A stretch of DNA of 64,000 bases from Leptolyngbya sp. CCY15150 (GTDB lineage Bacteria; Cyanobacteriota; Cyanobacteriia; RECH01), in contig NZ_JACSWB010000175.1 of the NCBI RefSeq assembly GCF_016888135.1, forward strand, positions 42,862 to 106,861, given 5' to 3'. The translations under genes were made by a program, and so were the position numbers. Below are positions 1-9,164 of the stretch, piece after piece (position 1 is the stretch's first letter; each line of letters starts with the position of its first letter). The notes under the pieces are model-generated. The model searched no databases and was not told the DNA's origin. It was given only the letters and a program-made list of their open reading frames with translations.

Positions 1-1
1 C

Positions 2-391
2 CGCGTCATGTCCTTTCGAGAGATGGAGCGCTTCCGCAATGATCTATCCTGGCGCTATCGGCTAAGCCGCTACTTTGCCGAGCCGACGGATATGTTTGAA
101 AGTCAGTATCGCCTGTTTGCCCTGCGGGGGCGGGCCATTCGCCAAGTGGCTGTCTATGCACCGCGCACCCAGGATCTAGAGCAACTGTCTGGCTTGCCCT
201 ACGTGGTCACCCTCGCGCTGGAAGCCCGTGATGCGGTGTCTCCTCGTCTGCGGGCAGCGATCGCCTTTGTGGGCAGCGGCGTCATCTATGTGTTGACCGA
301 CGTGGTGGGGCGCGGCATTGGGTTAATTGCCCGAGGCATTCTCAAGGGCGTGGGCGATGCTTGGCAGGATAGCCGCTTTAGTCGCAAGTAG
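2..391 (+). CDS. C-terminal part of a DUF3685-family protein (5' end outside window)
   Basis: The reading frame is open to the left edge (codons for Arg-Val precede the first Met), so this is probably the last 130 codons of a longer gene. The visible part has a charged first half and a hydrophobic stretch near the end (RAAIAFVGSGVIYVLTDVVG), then a Gly-rich amphipathic tail. It resembles the C-terminal end of cyanobacterial DUF3685 proteins, a family of unknown function. The stop codon lies 4 bp before a short repeat element. A complete small gene starting at the ATG at position 8 cannot be excluded. Confidence 0.6.
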   Translation, partial: RVMSFREMERFRNDLSWRYRLSRYFAEPTDMFESQYRLFALRGRAIRQVAVYAPRTQDLEQLSGLPYVVTLALEARDAVSPRLRAAIAFVGSGVIYVLTDVVGRGIGLIARGILKGVGDAWQDSRFSRK

Positions 392-395
392 GAAG

Positions 396-506
396 CTAGC
401 ACTCTGAGGCGGACGTAACCCGCCTAGTTGCTAAAGCAGGAATCCTTGTGTGTCCTAGAAGTCTTTTTCGTTTTTCTGTCTTCGTTCTTCTATCTTTCGG
501 TACTAG
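396..506. mobile_element. MITE-like element, family A, copy 1
   Basis: A 111-bp non-coding element bounded by CTAGCAC and GTACTAG, an imperfect terminal inverted repeat. It contains the hairpin AGGCGG/CCGCCT, then a GCTAAAGCAGGA stretch, then a T-rich segment with one copy of the 14-bp unit TTCGTTCTTCTATC. A second copy with the same order lies at 34750-34885. It fills the whole gap between the DUF3685 stop and the CDF transporter stop and could act as a shared terminator. No transposase is encoded, and the parent family was not identified. Confidence 0.7.
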
Positions 507-507
507 T

Positions 508-1494
508 CTACCGCAGCGCTTCATCCTGGGAAGGACTTAGGGATGGCAGGCTAGACATCAGAGCTGAGTAGGGATGGGTCATTTGTAAGTAGCACTGGCT
601 GATGCCAAATTGCTCATGCAGAGAGGTTTGCAGTTCTGCCAGGAGGCGATCGCGGCCGTCTACGTGGGTAGGCGATACGGAAAGATGGGCAGCTAGCATC
701 ACCTGGCCGGGGGCGATCGCCCAGAGGTGTAGGCGCTGGACTTGGCTGACCGGCTCAAAACTTAGGAGATGGGTACGAATCGTGTCCACATCTAGATGGG
801 GCGGAACGGCTTCGAGCAGCACCCGTAAACTTTGCCACATCAACGGTAGGGTAGCCAGACCAATTAGTCCGGCCACCAGCAAACTAATCAGGCCATCTGC
901 CCAAGTCCAGCCCCAGAGGGCGATGGCGATCGCGGCAATCACAACCCCTACAGAACTGGCCGCATCCGCCACCATATGCAAAAATGCGCCACGGATGTTC
1001 AAGTCATCGTGGCTATGATGGTGCAGCAACGATGCATTCAGGGTATTGATGCCAAAGCCCACCAGCGCCGTGATCAGCATGGGTCGGCTCAAAATATCTG
1101 CATGGGGCGTTTGCAAATGAGCGATCGCTTCCCCACCAATCCACAGAGCGATCGCCAATAGTCCTAATCCATTCACCAAGGCCGCCAAAATTTCGATGCG
1201 GCGGTAGCCAAAGGTGGCGCGCTGGGTGGCAGGACGCTGGGCCAGCCAACTAGCCAAAAGCGCTAGCCCCAAGGCCAGGCAATCGGAAATCATATGCACC
1301 GACTCCGCCAGCAGGGCCAAGCTATGGCTGAACTGAGCGATCGCCCCTTCTGCTAAGGCAAAACCGCCCATGAGCACCAGCGCTAGCCAGAGCCGTTGGA
1401 GTTTAACCGCCGCCGCTTCTAGATCATGGGTCGGATCCGGGGGGCAACAGTCACAGGTAATCGGGTTGAGAGGGCCAGAGTGAGGGTGCAACAT
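508..1494 (-). CDS. Cation diffusion facilitator (CDF) metal efflux transporter
   Basis: Probably exports divalent metal (Zn2+-type) from the cytoplasm in exchange for protons. The start at 1494 (MLHPHSGPLNP) is preferred over an upstream ATG at 1587, because the intervening 31 residues look like read-through. A Cys/Asp-rich N-terminus (CDCCPPD) is followed by six predicted membrane helices. Both metal-site motifs are visible, HMISD in helix 2 and HMVAD in helix 5, an H-D/H-D pattern typical of zinc transporters. A short His-rich loop (HHHSHDD) sits between helices 4 and 5. The C-terminal cytoplasmic dimerisation domain is present. Length (about 328 aa) is normal. The exact metal is inferred. 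Confidence 0.88.
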   Translation of the reverse strand: MLHPHSGPLNPITCDCCPPDPTHDLEAAAVKLQRLWLALVLMGGFALAEGAIAQFSHSLALLAESVHMISDCLALGLALLASWLAQRPATQRATFGYRRIEILAALVNGLGLLAIALWIGGEAIAHLQTPHADILSRPMLITALVGFGINTLNASLLHHHSHDDLNIRGAFLHMVADAASSVGVVIAAIAIALWGWTWADGLISLLVAGLIGLATLPLMWQSLRVLLEAVPPHLDVDTIRTHLLSFEPVSQVQRLHLWAIAPGQVMLAAHLSVSPTHVDGRDRLLAELQTSLHEQFGISQCYLQMTHPYSALMSSLPSLSPSQDEALR

Positions 1495-1730
1495 GCTTCG
1501 ATCGGGTTCAGACAGGTCAAACAGGATACAGCAGAGGATCGCTATGCTCCATTCTAGTGTGACGGGAAACGGTTGGTTTTGAGCCATGGATCTGGGCCCC
1601 TACAGCAGCGATCGCTCCATTGCGGATGGCCGGTGGGGGGAACACCCTACCCCTGGAGGGCAATATCTACACTGGGCGATCGCCCAATTTCTTGGAACAA
1701 TGGAAAGCATCACCCCCTTTGAGGCCACCC

Positions 1731-2024
1731 ATGAAGAATCTTGCCCAATCCTTTTACGCCTGGTATCGTTCCACCCTGCGCAACGCCAAGTATCGCTGGA
1801 TCATCGTGATTGCAACGATCGTCTATTTGATTAGCCCCATTGACCTCGCTCCAGATTTCATTCCCGTGATCGGTTGGTTGGATGATGGCATCATCGTGAC
1901 CCTATTGGTGACAGAGCTATCGCAGATGGCCATGGAAGTTTTGAAAGCCCGCACCGCTTCGAAGGCTAAGAATCGCCAAGATACCGCCACTGCTGACCCG
2001 GTTGTTGTCGAAGTGATGGACTAA
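1731..2024 (+). CDS. DUF1232 (YkvA-like) small membrane protein
   Basis: A 97-residue protein starting at the ATG at 1731 (MKNLAQSFYAWYRSTLRN). The core SPIDLAPDFIPVIGWLDDGIIV is the signature of the DUF1232/YkvA family and follows a hydrophobic helix (WIIVIATIVYLI), so it is probably membrane-associated. Function is unknown in this family. The longer frame upstream to 1620 has no family resemblance and is not included. It is divergent from the CDF gene. Confidence 0.85.
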   Translation: MKNLAQSFYAWYRSTLRNAKYRWIIVIATIVYLISPIDLAPDFIPVIGWLDDGIIVTLLVTELSQMAMEVLKARTASKAKNRQDTATADPVVVEVMD

Positions 2025-2090
2025 GGATGATGTCGAAGCGATCGCTTGTCTTACATCTAGGGGAGCGATCGCTTGTCTTGTATCAACAGC

Positions 2091-4181
2091 TTAATCCCCA
2101 GCTTGGTCACTGCCCCGTAGACTATGCAGGAGATCTCGTGTGGTAAACGGCTTGGCTAGGAAGCCTTGAAAGCCTAACCGTTCTGATTCCGCGATCGCCT
2201 CGGCAGAACTCAGACCACTCATGGCGATCGCCCGCACCTTTGGATCCAAGCGTCGCAGCAGAGAAATGGTGGTTAACCCATCCATGGTGGGCATCATCAC
2301 GTCCATCAAGACGCAATAGATCTCTGGCCCATGTTCGGCAAAGAGGGCGATCGCCTGGCCGCCGTGGTTTGCGGTTAAGACAGTGTAGTTGTAAGTCTCT
2401 AGGGTCGTTTTGGTGATTTCACAGATGGCTTCTTCGTCATCGACCACCAAAATGCATTCTTGATGCCCAGCTAGGATATCTAGCTCTGTTGAGATAGACA
2501 TGGGTTCTTGCTGGCAGGCAGGTAAGAAAACAGTAAAGGTGCTGCCCTGTCCCGGTTGGCTTTGGACATCTAGAAAACCGCCATGACTTTTGACGATACC
2601 TAGGACAGCGGATAAACCTAACCCGGTACCCCGTCCTGGATCTTTGGTCGTGAAAAAGGGATCAAAAATACGGTGGATAATATCCGGTGGGATGCCGGTG
2701 CCGGTATCTGAGACGGTAACCACAACATAGCTGCCGGCTGCTCCATCTAGATAAAGACGCGCCTGTTGATCATCAATGCATTGATTCTGGGCAACTACGT
2801 CCAGGGTGCCGCCTTGCAGCATGGCATCACGGGCATTGACGCATAGATTCATGAATACCTGATGCAGTTGGGTGGCATCGCCGGAAATATTCCACAGATC
2901 GGGATCAACATTGATGCAAACAGCGATCGATTTCGGTAAGGTTTGCTCAATAATTTGCTTAATCTCGGCGAGCAGGTAGTTGATTTTGAGCGTAATTCGC
3001 TTGCCCTCAATGCCTCGGGCAAAGGATAAAATCTGCTGCACGAGGGTGGCACCCCGATGGGCACTGGTTTCCAGTAAATTGAGTAGGCGATGAGAGCTTG
3101 GATCCAAATCTGGGATTTTTAAGGGCAGTAACTGCACCACGGCCAGCATGGGCGTCAAAATATTATTGAGATCATGGGCAATGCCGCTAGACAGGGTGCC
3201 TAGGCTCTCTAAGCGCTGGGCTCGCAGGAACTGCGCTTCTAGCTGTTTTTTCTCGGTGATGTCCATGTGAATACCAATCATCCGCAGGGGTTGATCGGTG
3301 CTATCGCTGAAGACACTTCCCTTGATGGCTGTCCATCGCACTTCATCGGTGGAGGTCAGGGTGCGAAATTCTGTATCGAGCTCGTTTTGATGGGTCGCTG
3401 ATTGCCAGAATAGCTGATGGGTGCGAGAGCGATCGTCAGGATGTAGGCGCTGCAGCCACGTTTTGTAGGGAATAGCGTCGGCAGTCGGCATATCTGGGCA
3501 ACGAGAATCTGGGTTGCAGCTCCAGAGAATGGTGTCTGTGTAGAGATTCCACTCAAAGGTACCAATTTTGCCGGCTTCCTGAGCTAGCTCTAGGCGTTCT
3601 TGAATGCGCTGTCGTTGATCGATTTCCTTGCGTAGGAGGGCGTTCGCCGTTTTTAATTCCGCCGTGCGCTCTTGTACACGATGTTCCAGCACCTCATTGG
3701 CTTCCCGTAGGGCTTCCGCCGCCTGCTTGCGTTCGATGGCATAACAGAGCGATCGCACCAGCAGGTCTTGATTGACATGGCGCTTCATCAGATAATCCTG
3801 GGCTCCGCGTCGCACCGCCTGCACGGCCAAGTCTTCATCATTGGTATTGGTGAGTACCACGATGGGCAGGCTGGGCTGTTCTCGAATCAGGGTATCGAGG
3901 GAATCGAGACCAGTGCTGTCAGGGAGGGTCAGATCGAGGAGGGCCACCTGGGCAGGCTGGTCTTGCAGGTAGGCGATCGCTTCGTTCAACCGTTTGACAT
4001 GCACCAGGGCAAATCGTTGATGGCGCGTACCTTTGAGGACTTCTTGAAGCAACCGCGCTTCTGCCGCATTATCTTCAACCAAGAGAACATGGATGTGGGA
4101 TAGGGAAGGCGGCGGCTCGTGAGCTATCCCATCTCGGTTAGGGGCACCTCGGATGGGGGTAAGATCGCTGTTTCTAACCAA
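2091..4181 (-). CDS. Hybrid sensor histidine kinase (REC-PAS-HisKA-HATPase-REC)
   Basis: A 696-aa phosphorelay protein. Domains in order: N-terminal receiver (about 30-150, HVLLVEDN and LLDLTLPD), a coiled coil (about 155-205, [15 protein letters not shown]), a PAS/PAC sensor (about 205-315, ending [10 protein letters not shown]), HisKA with [10 protein letters not shown], HATPase with [10 protein letters not shown] and [11 protein letters not shown], then a C-terminal receiver ([15 protein letters not shown]). No membrane segments, so it is cytoplasmic. Its start overlaps the upstream Rcp1-like gene by 58 nt. No in-frame ATG, GTG or TTG lies between 4181 and the first receiver, so the overlap appears real. 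It is the last gene of the phytochrome operon and may carry the light signal into a further relay. Confidence 0.9.
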   Translation of the reverse strand: MVRNSDLTPIRGAPNRDGIAHEPPPSLSHIHVLLVEDNAAEARLLQEVLKGTRHQRFALVHVKRLNEAIAYLQDQPAQVALLDLTLPDSTGLDSLDTLIREQPSLPIVVLTNTNDEDLAVQAVRRGAQDYLMKRHVNQDLLVRSLCYAIERKQAAEALREANEVLEHRVQERTAELKTANALLRKEIDQRQRIQERLELAQEAGKIGTFEWNLYTDTILWSCNPDSRCPDMPTADAIPYKTWLQRLHPDDRSRTHQLFWQSATHQNELDTEFRTLTSTDEVRWTAIKGSVFSDSTDQPLRMIGIHMDITEKKQLEAQFLRAQRLESLGTLSSGIAHDLNNILTPMLAVVQLLPLKIPDLDPSSHRLLNLLETSAHRGATLVQQILSFARGIEGKRITLKINYLLAEIKQIIEQTLPKSIAVCINVDPDLWNISGDATQLHQVFMNLCVNARDAMLQGGTLDVVAQNQCIDDQQARLYLDGAAGSYVVVTVSDTGTGIPPDIIHRIFDPFFTTKDPGRGTGLGLSAVLGIVKSHGGFLDVQSQPGQGSTFTVFLPACQQEPMSISTELDILAGHQECILVVDDEEAICEITKTTLETYNYTVLTANHGGQAIALFAEHGPEIYCVLMDVMMPTMDGLTTISLLRRLDPKVRAIAMSGLSSAEAIAESERLGFQGFLAKPFTTRDLLHSLRGSDQAGD

Positions 4182-4588
4182 AATTCTTCAATCCCGCGAA
4201 TAATTTTGAACAACTGGGCCAAATTGCGTGACTTGGAAATATAGCAATTGACATGCAAATCGTAGCTATTAAAGATATCTTCCTCATTACGCGAGGTGGT
4301 GAGCACAATGATGGGAATGTGCTGAAGATTGGGATCGGCCTTAATTTCTGCTAGGACTTCCCGTCCATCTTTTTTCGGCAGATTCAGATCCAGCAAAATT
4401 AAGTCGGGACGGATGGCCGCTTGGTAGTCCCCATTCTGTCGTAGGTAGGTCATCGCTTCCATGCCATCCCGAGTTACCACCACGTCACAGGGCGACGTGG
4501 TGCTTTTGAGGGCCTCTTGGATCAGGCGGATATCGCCGCGATTATCTTCGACCAAAAGGATAGTTTTGAGTCGTTCGTCCGCTAGCAT
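4124..4588 (-). CDS. rcp1: Rcp1-like response regulator of phytochrome
   Basis: A 154-aa single-domain receiver: acidic pair near LLVEDN, phosphoacceptor Asp in LILLDLNLPKKDG, conserved Thr in VLTTS and Lys in ISKSRNL. The C-terminal helix ([13 protein letters not shown]) is characteristic of cyanobacterial Rcp1 proteins, which accept phosphate from Cph1 and dimerise through this region. No output domain. The gene overlaps the 3' end of the phytochrome gene by 47 nt and the next kinase gene by 58 nt, implying translational coupling. The partner assignment rests on gene order and family knowledge. Confidence 0.92.
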   Translation of the reverse strand: MLADERLKTILLVEDNRGDIRLIQEALKSTTSPCDVVVTRDGMEAMTYLRQNGDYQAAIRPDLILLDLNLPKKDGREVLAEIKADPNLQHIPIIVLTTSRNEEDIFNSYDLHVNCYISKSRNLAQLFKIIRGIEEFWLETAILPPSEVPLTEMG

Positions 4589-6851
4589 GGTTGCGATCGC
4601 GCCCTCCTACAGGAATCGTGAAATAAAACGTTGTCCCTTGATCTAGGGCTGACTCCACCCAGATCTTGCCTCGGTGGCACTCAACAATCTTTTTGCAGAT
4701 CGCCAATCCCATGCCGGAGCCGGGATATTCATCACGGGTATGGAGGCGTTGGAAAATCACAAAGATGCGTTCGGCAAACTGTGGATCAATGCCAATGCCA
4801 TGGTCTTGCACAGAGAACAGCCAATCATCTTCCCGCCGCTGCACGCCAATATGGATTTGAGGTGCCTCGCCAGGCTTACGGAACTTGATGGCATTGCCCA
4901 TCAGATTTTGGAAAAGCTGCATCAGTTGGGTGCGGTCTACCACAATCGTCGGCATGGGGTCATGGGTAATCACCGCGCCAGTTTCAGCCACCCGCCCCCG
5001 TAGATTACTCAGCGCCTGACCTAACGGATCGGCTAGGTCGGTGAGTTCACATTCCACCCCCTTTAGATCAACCTTGGAATAGACCAACACATCATCAATC
5101 AGGGTTTGCATTAAGCTCACCCCTTCCACGGCAAAGCCAATAAACTCCTTGCCGTCTTCGTCTAACCGTTCGTCGTACCGCATTTCCAGAAGTTGCACAA
5201 AGTTTGCTACCTGATTCAGCGGTTCCTGTAAATCATGGGATGCCACATAGGCAAACTTCTTCAGCTCTGCGTTGGAACGCTCCAGATCTTGGGCCAGCAA
5301 CGCCAGCTCTTCGGCCTGCCGCAGAATGATATTGACGATCGCTTTCCGTAATTCCAGCACCGCCTTGATTTCCACCGGCTTCCAAGGCAGCGACTTGAAG
5401 CGCACCGTCTCTTTCCATAGTTCAAAAGACTTGCGAGGGCAGAGCCGCACCTCTCCTCCTTCATCGGTCACCTCGTAGGCATGGTTGGGATCGCCCCCCC
5501 AGTTCACCGTCTGAATGACCTCAGGGCGGAACCACAGCACATAGCTGCGCTTGGAAAGGGGAATGGCGAGCAGGCCGCTGGCCACATTCTTAAAGCGCTC
5601 GGCATCGGAGTAGGCGAGGGGTAAGGCATTGGTCGCAAACACCTCCCCATCCACCGTCTTGTTCAGCCACTGCACCAAAAAGTTGAGTTCCTCGTCTGGC
5701 GGCGTTTGCCCTACGGTCGTCCAGGTGCCGTTGAAACAGATGGCTGCGCCTTTAGCGTCCACCAAATCCAGCAGGTTGGGATGGTGGCACGTTAGCCCGT
5801 CCACAAAATAGTCGGATTCCGACATGAAATCAATCAACGCCGTCTGCACCTGAGCCAGCTTGGCGCGGTAGCTATAGTCGGCTTCTTCTTCGCGGGTGGA
5901 AATTTCAGCAAAGATGACCCGGCCCAAAAATTCGCAGGCCTTGCGCAATTCATAGGGCACCAGCTTGGGCGTGCGGTGGTGGCAGGCAATCAAACCCCAC
6001 AGCTTGTTATCCTTCATCAAAGAAATCGTCAGGGATGCGCCCACACCCATGTTGTGCAGATAGTCTAAATGGCAGGGATAGGCACTGCGCAGGATGGAAA
6101 GGGTGAGATCGGTGAGCTGTTCGGTGGCGGGATTAACCGGTGGATAAAGGTCAACGGCTTCCGCCGTAGCATCTGGAATGACGCGAATCCAGTTGGACAG
6201 AAACATTTTGCGCGCCGTGCTAGGAATGTCAGATTCTGGATAATGCAATCCTAGATAGGACTCCATATCCTTGATCTTATCTTCCGCCACCACTTCCCCA
6301 TGGCCGTCTTCGTCAAACTTGTAGAGCATCACCCGCTCAAACCCCGTGACGCTGCGCACCTGCCGCACAATGATATGGCAGAAGTCCGCTAGGCTGGCAG
6401 TTGATTCCAGTTGTTGAATAGATGCCTTGGCCAGGTGATAGAAGCTGAGGAAGGGAATGTTGTCTTGGGTGACCGCAGGCTCTAGCTCTAGAACCAGGGT
6501 GTGATCCGCCGTGCGATGGAAGACGGCATCAAACACGCTGTAGTCATCCCCGTTGCGCCGCGCCCATACCTTGGTTGGATTGATCAGCTCTAAGTTGTTG
6601 TAGGATAGCCCAGCCCGAAAGCGATCGACTTGATAGGGATCGAGGATTTCGTCGAGGGTTTGCCCGAGCAGATCCTCCGCCTTGACGCCAAGCAGCTTAG
6701 AGGCATTCCGACTCACCTGTAAAATGCGCAGATCCGGCTCATCTAGCACCAGCACCACCCCATGGGGCTGAATTTTGACAAGGTGATGAATCTCAGGCTG
6801 TTTGAGATGGGTGAGATTAAGGCGTTGAGCATCAAGATCGACCGCAACCAT
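4542..6851 (-). CDS. cph1: Cyanobacterial phytochrome, Cph1-type red/far-red histidine kinase
   Basis: Photoreceptor kinase of PAS-GAF-PHY-HisKA-HATPase layout. I place the start at the ATG at 6851 (MVAVDLDAQ, 769 aa). A TTG at 6887 would add 12 residues. From the ATG, the bilin-attaching Cys is residue 260 in YPCHLDYLHNMGVGAS, close to Cys259 of Cph1, and the PASDIP-type motif reads PESDIP (205-210). The PHY tongue is present (WFRPE; PRKSFELWKE). The kinase His is residue 539 in VASHDLQEPL, and the ATP-binding boxes are QNLMGNAIKF, DHGIGIDP and GSGMGLAI. The attachment Cys predicts phycocyanobilin binding and red/far-red switching. The 3' end overlaps the Rcp1-like gene. Confidence 0.95.
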   Translation of the reverse strand: MVAVDLDAQRLNLTHLKQPEIHHLVKIQPHGVVLVLDEPDLRILQVSRNASKLLGVKAEDLLGQTLDEILDPYQVDRFRAGLSYNNLELINPTKVWARRNGDDYSVFDAVFHRTADHTLVLELEPAVTQDNIPFLSFYHLAKASIQQLESTASLADFCHIIVRQVRSVTGFERVMLYKFDEDGHGEVVAEDKIKDMESYLGLHYPESDIPSTARKMFLSNWIRVIPDATAEAVDLYPPVNPATEQLTDLTLSILRSAYPCHLDYLHNMGVGASLTISLMKDNKLWGLIACHHRTPKLVPYELRKACEFLGRVIFAEISTREEEADYSYRAKLAQVQTALIDFMSESDYFVDGLTCHHPNLLDLVDAKGAAICFNGTWTTVGQTPPDEELNFLVQWLNKTVDGEVFATNALPLAYSDAERFKNVASGLLAIPLSKRSYVLWFRPEVIQTVNWGGDPNHAYEVTDEGGEVRLCPRKSFELWKETVRFKSLPWKPVEIKAVLELRKAIVNIILRQAEELALLAQDLERSNAELKKFAYVASHDLQEPLNQVANFVQLLEMRYDERLDEDGKEFIGFAVEGVSLMQTLIDDVLVYSKVDLKGVECELTDLADPLGQALSNLRGRVAETGAVITHDPMPTIVVDRTQLMQLFQNLMGNAIKFRKPGEAPQIHIGVQRREDDWLFSVQDHGIGIDPQFAERIFVIFQRLHTRDEYPGSGMGLAICKKIVECHRGKIWVESALDQGTTFYFTIPVGGRDRNHASGRTTQNYPFGRR

Positions 6852-7563
6852 AGCATCCTCCCAAGGATAGTCTTGTGACAATTTCAACGAGTTTAGTGTT
6901 CTAAGTCAATTTCGGCGTTGTTGAATACAAGTATGAATTGCTCAATCCGCCCTCTCCCTAGGGAGACAGGAGTTCTAGCTCCCTTCTCCCTAGGGAGAAG
7001 GGCTGGGGATGAGGGCAAATCATCTATCAATTCAGCAATGCCTCAATTTCTAGGTAGCCGCTCTGTACCCTAGCCCAGTCCATTGTCCTAACTCAGGTGA
7101 TGCCGTGTAGGGAAATCATGGTTTTGAGGCTGATGAGGATGAAGCAGAGGGGGTTTGGCGATCGCCATGGCTATCAAGTCTAGGGTATCCAAGAGCATGA
7201 GACTCCTGGAAGGTCGGCGATGGGGGCAAGCAGCGCGTGACCAACCTACAGGGCTTTTATGGCAATAGCCTCTATGTTGTCCAACGTTTGGATCAGCCTT
7301 GCGTCTATACTCCTCACCCAAGTCATCCTCTGACAGCATGATCATAGATAAGATTTATAGCCGTTGTAGACCCGTTTAGTTGAACCTATTTGGCAGCATA
7401 TCGTACAAATCCACAGGTTTTCCTAAGGCAATTCTTAAATAAACCAGAATTTATCTAGATTCCGCAAAGATTTGTGTATATTCGCCTGGGGCTCATCAAG
7501 AAACAATACTTACCTTGGATAATGATCACGTTTTTTAACATAGTGACGTAATGGGTGATGTGG
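6852..7563. other. 712-bp gene-free region upstream of the phytochrome gene
   Basis: Contains the start region of the phytochrome gene, the mobile element at 6914-7042, and about 500 bp (7051-7563) in which I recognise nothing. Short open frames there show no domain, motif or plausible ribosome site. The phytochrome promoter must lie within or beyond the inserted element, or between 6852 and 6905. Confidence 0.6.
6914..7042. mobile_element. MITE, family B, with 13-bp TIRs and 8-bp target duplication
   Basis: A 129-bp element. The left end reads GGCGTTGTTGAAT and the right end, reverse-complemented, GGCATTGCTGAAT, an inverted repeat with 11 of 13 matches. The element is flanked on both sides by the same 8 bases, TCAATTTC (6906-6913 and 7043-7050), a perfect target-site duplication. 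The interior is a pair of nested palindromes rich in CCCTCTCCC/GGGAGAAGGG (6953-6966 and 6981-7002). No coding capacity. It must have been mobilised in trans by a transposase recognising these ends. Confidence 0.88.
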
Positions 7564-8004
7564 TCACTCCACCGGCAGCGTCACAATTCCTAACCAAAAT
7601 TCCTCAATGCGCTTCACAATGCTGGCGAGATTGTGCAGGTCGTCGGATTTGAGCACATAGCAATTGCTGTGGAGGGTATAACTTTTGAGAATGTGCTCGG
7701 ATTGATCCGAGAGGGTGAACACCACGATGGGGATGCGGCGCAGTTGATGATCGGCTTTGATCTCCGCCAAGAGATCGAGACCATCGGCGTCTGAGAGATT
7801 GAGGTCAAGAAGAATGATATCGGGACGGGGAGAGGCGTCGTAGATCCCTCGGTGATATAGAAAATCTAAGGCCTCCAGTCCACTAGCGATCGCCACGATC
7901 TGATAGCATCCTGAGGTTTCATGTAAGGTTGTTTCGATAATGCGATTATGGTCTGGGTTGGCATCGATGACCAAAATCAATCGTGCAGGCGCGGCATCCA
8001 TCAT
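7564..8004 (-). CDS. Second Rcp1-like single-domain response regulator
   Basis: A 146-aa receiver with LVIDANPDHN replacing the usual acidic pair region, phosphoacceptor Asp in IILLDLNLSDADG, Thr in VVFTLSDQ and Lys in VLKSDDL. The C-terminal helix IVKRIEEFWLGIV matches the Rcp1 subgroup and resembles the end of the Rcp1-like protein at 4124-4588, so the two may be paralogues. It lies on the same strand upstream of the phytochrome operon but is separated from it by 712 bp including a MITE, so probably has its own transcription unit. Partner kinase unknown. Confidence 0.85.
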   Translation of the reverse strand: MMDAAPARLILVIDANPDHNRIIETTLHETSGCYQIVAIASGLEALDFLYHRGIYDASPRPDIILLDLNLSDADGLDLLAEIKADHQLRRIPIVVFTLSDQSEHILKSYTLHSNCYVLKSDDLHNLASIVKRIEEFWLGIVTLPVE

Positions 8005-8191
8005 GGCGTTTTAGCGTTGAGGCTAGGGAGATCCGTAAGCTATTCATAGCGGACGATGAACGCGATCGCTCAAAATGCCAGGTTTTTTTATGGTTTGGAT
8101 ATGCCCTAGACTGGATGGGGTATTCGATGACGCAAGAGAGCGATCGCTATACTGAAACCAGTTGTGACGTAGAGGTTGAGCCAATTTCACC

Positions 8192-8884
8192 ATGATGAAC
8201 AGGATAGTGGTTGCTGGTGCCAGTCGCGGTATTGGTGCAGCCGTTGCCCAGCATTTAGAGCCCACGATCGATAACCTCATCTCTGTGTCCCGCACGCCGT
8301 CGTTTTATGGCATGTGGATTGAAGCAGATCTATCCACTGTAGCTGGGGTAAAACGGGTGGCGGAGGTAGTGGGCGATCGCCCTCTCGATGCCTTGCTGTA
8401 TATGGGCGGCACCTGGGAAACCCATGCCTTCACGCCCCAGTATCGTTTTTTGGACTGTTCCGACGACGATCTGGTGCGTGTGCTGAACGTGAATTTGTTG
8501 GCTCCCATCCGTCTCATTCAAGCCCTGCTTCCGTCCCTGCAATGTAGCCAGAATCCGAAAATTATCCTGATGGGATCGCTCTCCGGGCGCGATAACTTTT
8601 CGGGACGGGAAGTGGCGAACTCGGCCTCGAAGTTTGGCCTGCGGGGCGTGGTTCATGCTCTGCGAGAAGAACTGCGGCCATCGCGGATTGGGGTGACGGT
8701 GATCAATCCTGGCAACGTGGGTACACCGGAGGTGATGGCAGATTTAGCGGCTAACGCGCTAGTGGGCGGCGAGGCGGTGCCACTTAGCGATCTGCTTACC
8801 GTGATCGACTGCGTGCTGTCCCTATCCCGCGCGACCTGCATTAAGGAAATTGACCTGCCAGCCATGGGTGGCGAGGGTGCCTAA
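8192..8884 (+). CDS. SDR-family protein lacking the catalytic tyrosine
   Basis: A 230-aa short-chain dehydrogenase/reductase fold. The cofactor motif is GASRGIGAAV near the N-terminus, followed by LNVNLLAPIRL (the Asn of the catalytic tetrad region) and ILMGSLSGRD (the catalytic Ser). The YxxxK motif reads NSASK: the codon at the Tyr position is AAC (Asn), while the Lys is kept. The reaction is therefore doubtful, and it may bind a nucleotide without normal dehydrogenase chemistry or use another residue. The start could be either of two adjacent ATGs (8192, 8195). It is divergent from the response regulator and monocistronic by appearance. Confidence 0.85.
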   Translation: MMNRIVVAGASRGIGAAVAQHLEPTIDNLISVSRTPSFYGMWIEADLSTVAGVKRVAEVVGDRPLDALLYMGGTWETHAFTPQYRFLDCSDDDLVRVLNVNLLAPIRLIQALLPSLQCSQNPKIILMGSLSGRDNFSGREVANSASKFGLRGVVHALREELRPSRIGVTVINPGNVGTPEVMADLAANALVGGEAVPLSDLLTVIDCVLSLSRATCIKEIDLPAMGGEGA

Positions 8885-9164
8885 ATGCTGGCGCTGACCT
8901 TGGCTTCGCTCGGCTCAGCGATCGCTGCCTTGATCCCCCAACCTCTGAATTGGATGGTTCACCCTAGACGAGTGAGTTCCACCGTATCCAGTCCGTGAGG
9001 GGTTGTTCACATTACGTTTTCTGTCAATGGGAGCGATCGCTACAGGTTGGCAATCTGGATGGGCATTCTAAGCGTAAGAGATATATGGATGTTGCCTAGA
9101 AATAGGTTAGCCGTTGTGTCTTATCCGCTGTAACCTGCCGTTATCTAAGCCTGTTAGGGGATCT

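Noticed and set aside
7088..7345. 85-codon minus-strand open frame upstream of the phytochrome gene
   Set aside because: No domain, no ribosome site and irregular composition; probably chance.
8884..8997. 37-codon frame MLALTLASLGSAIAAL after the SDR gene
   Set aside because: Hydrophobic start but overlaps the SDR stop, short and without conservation evidence.
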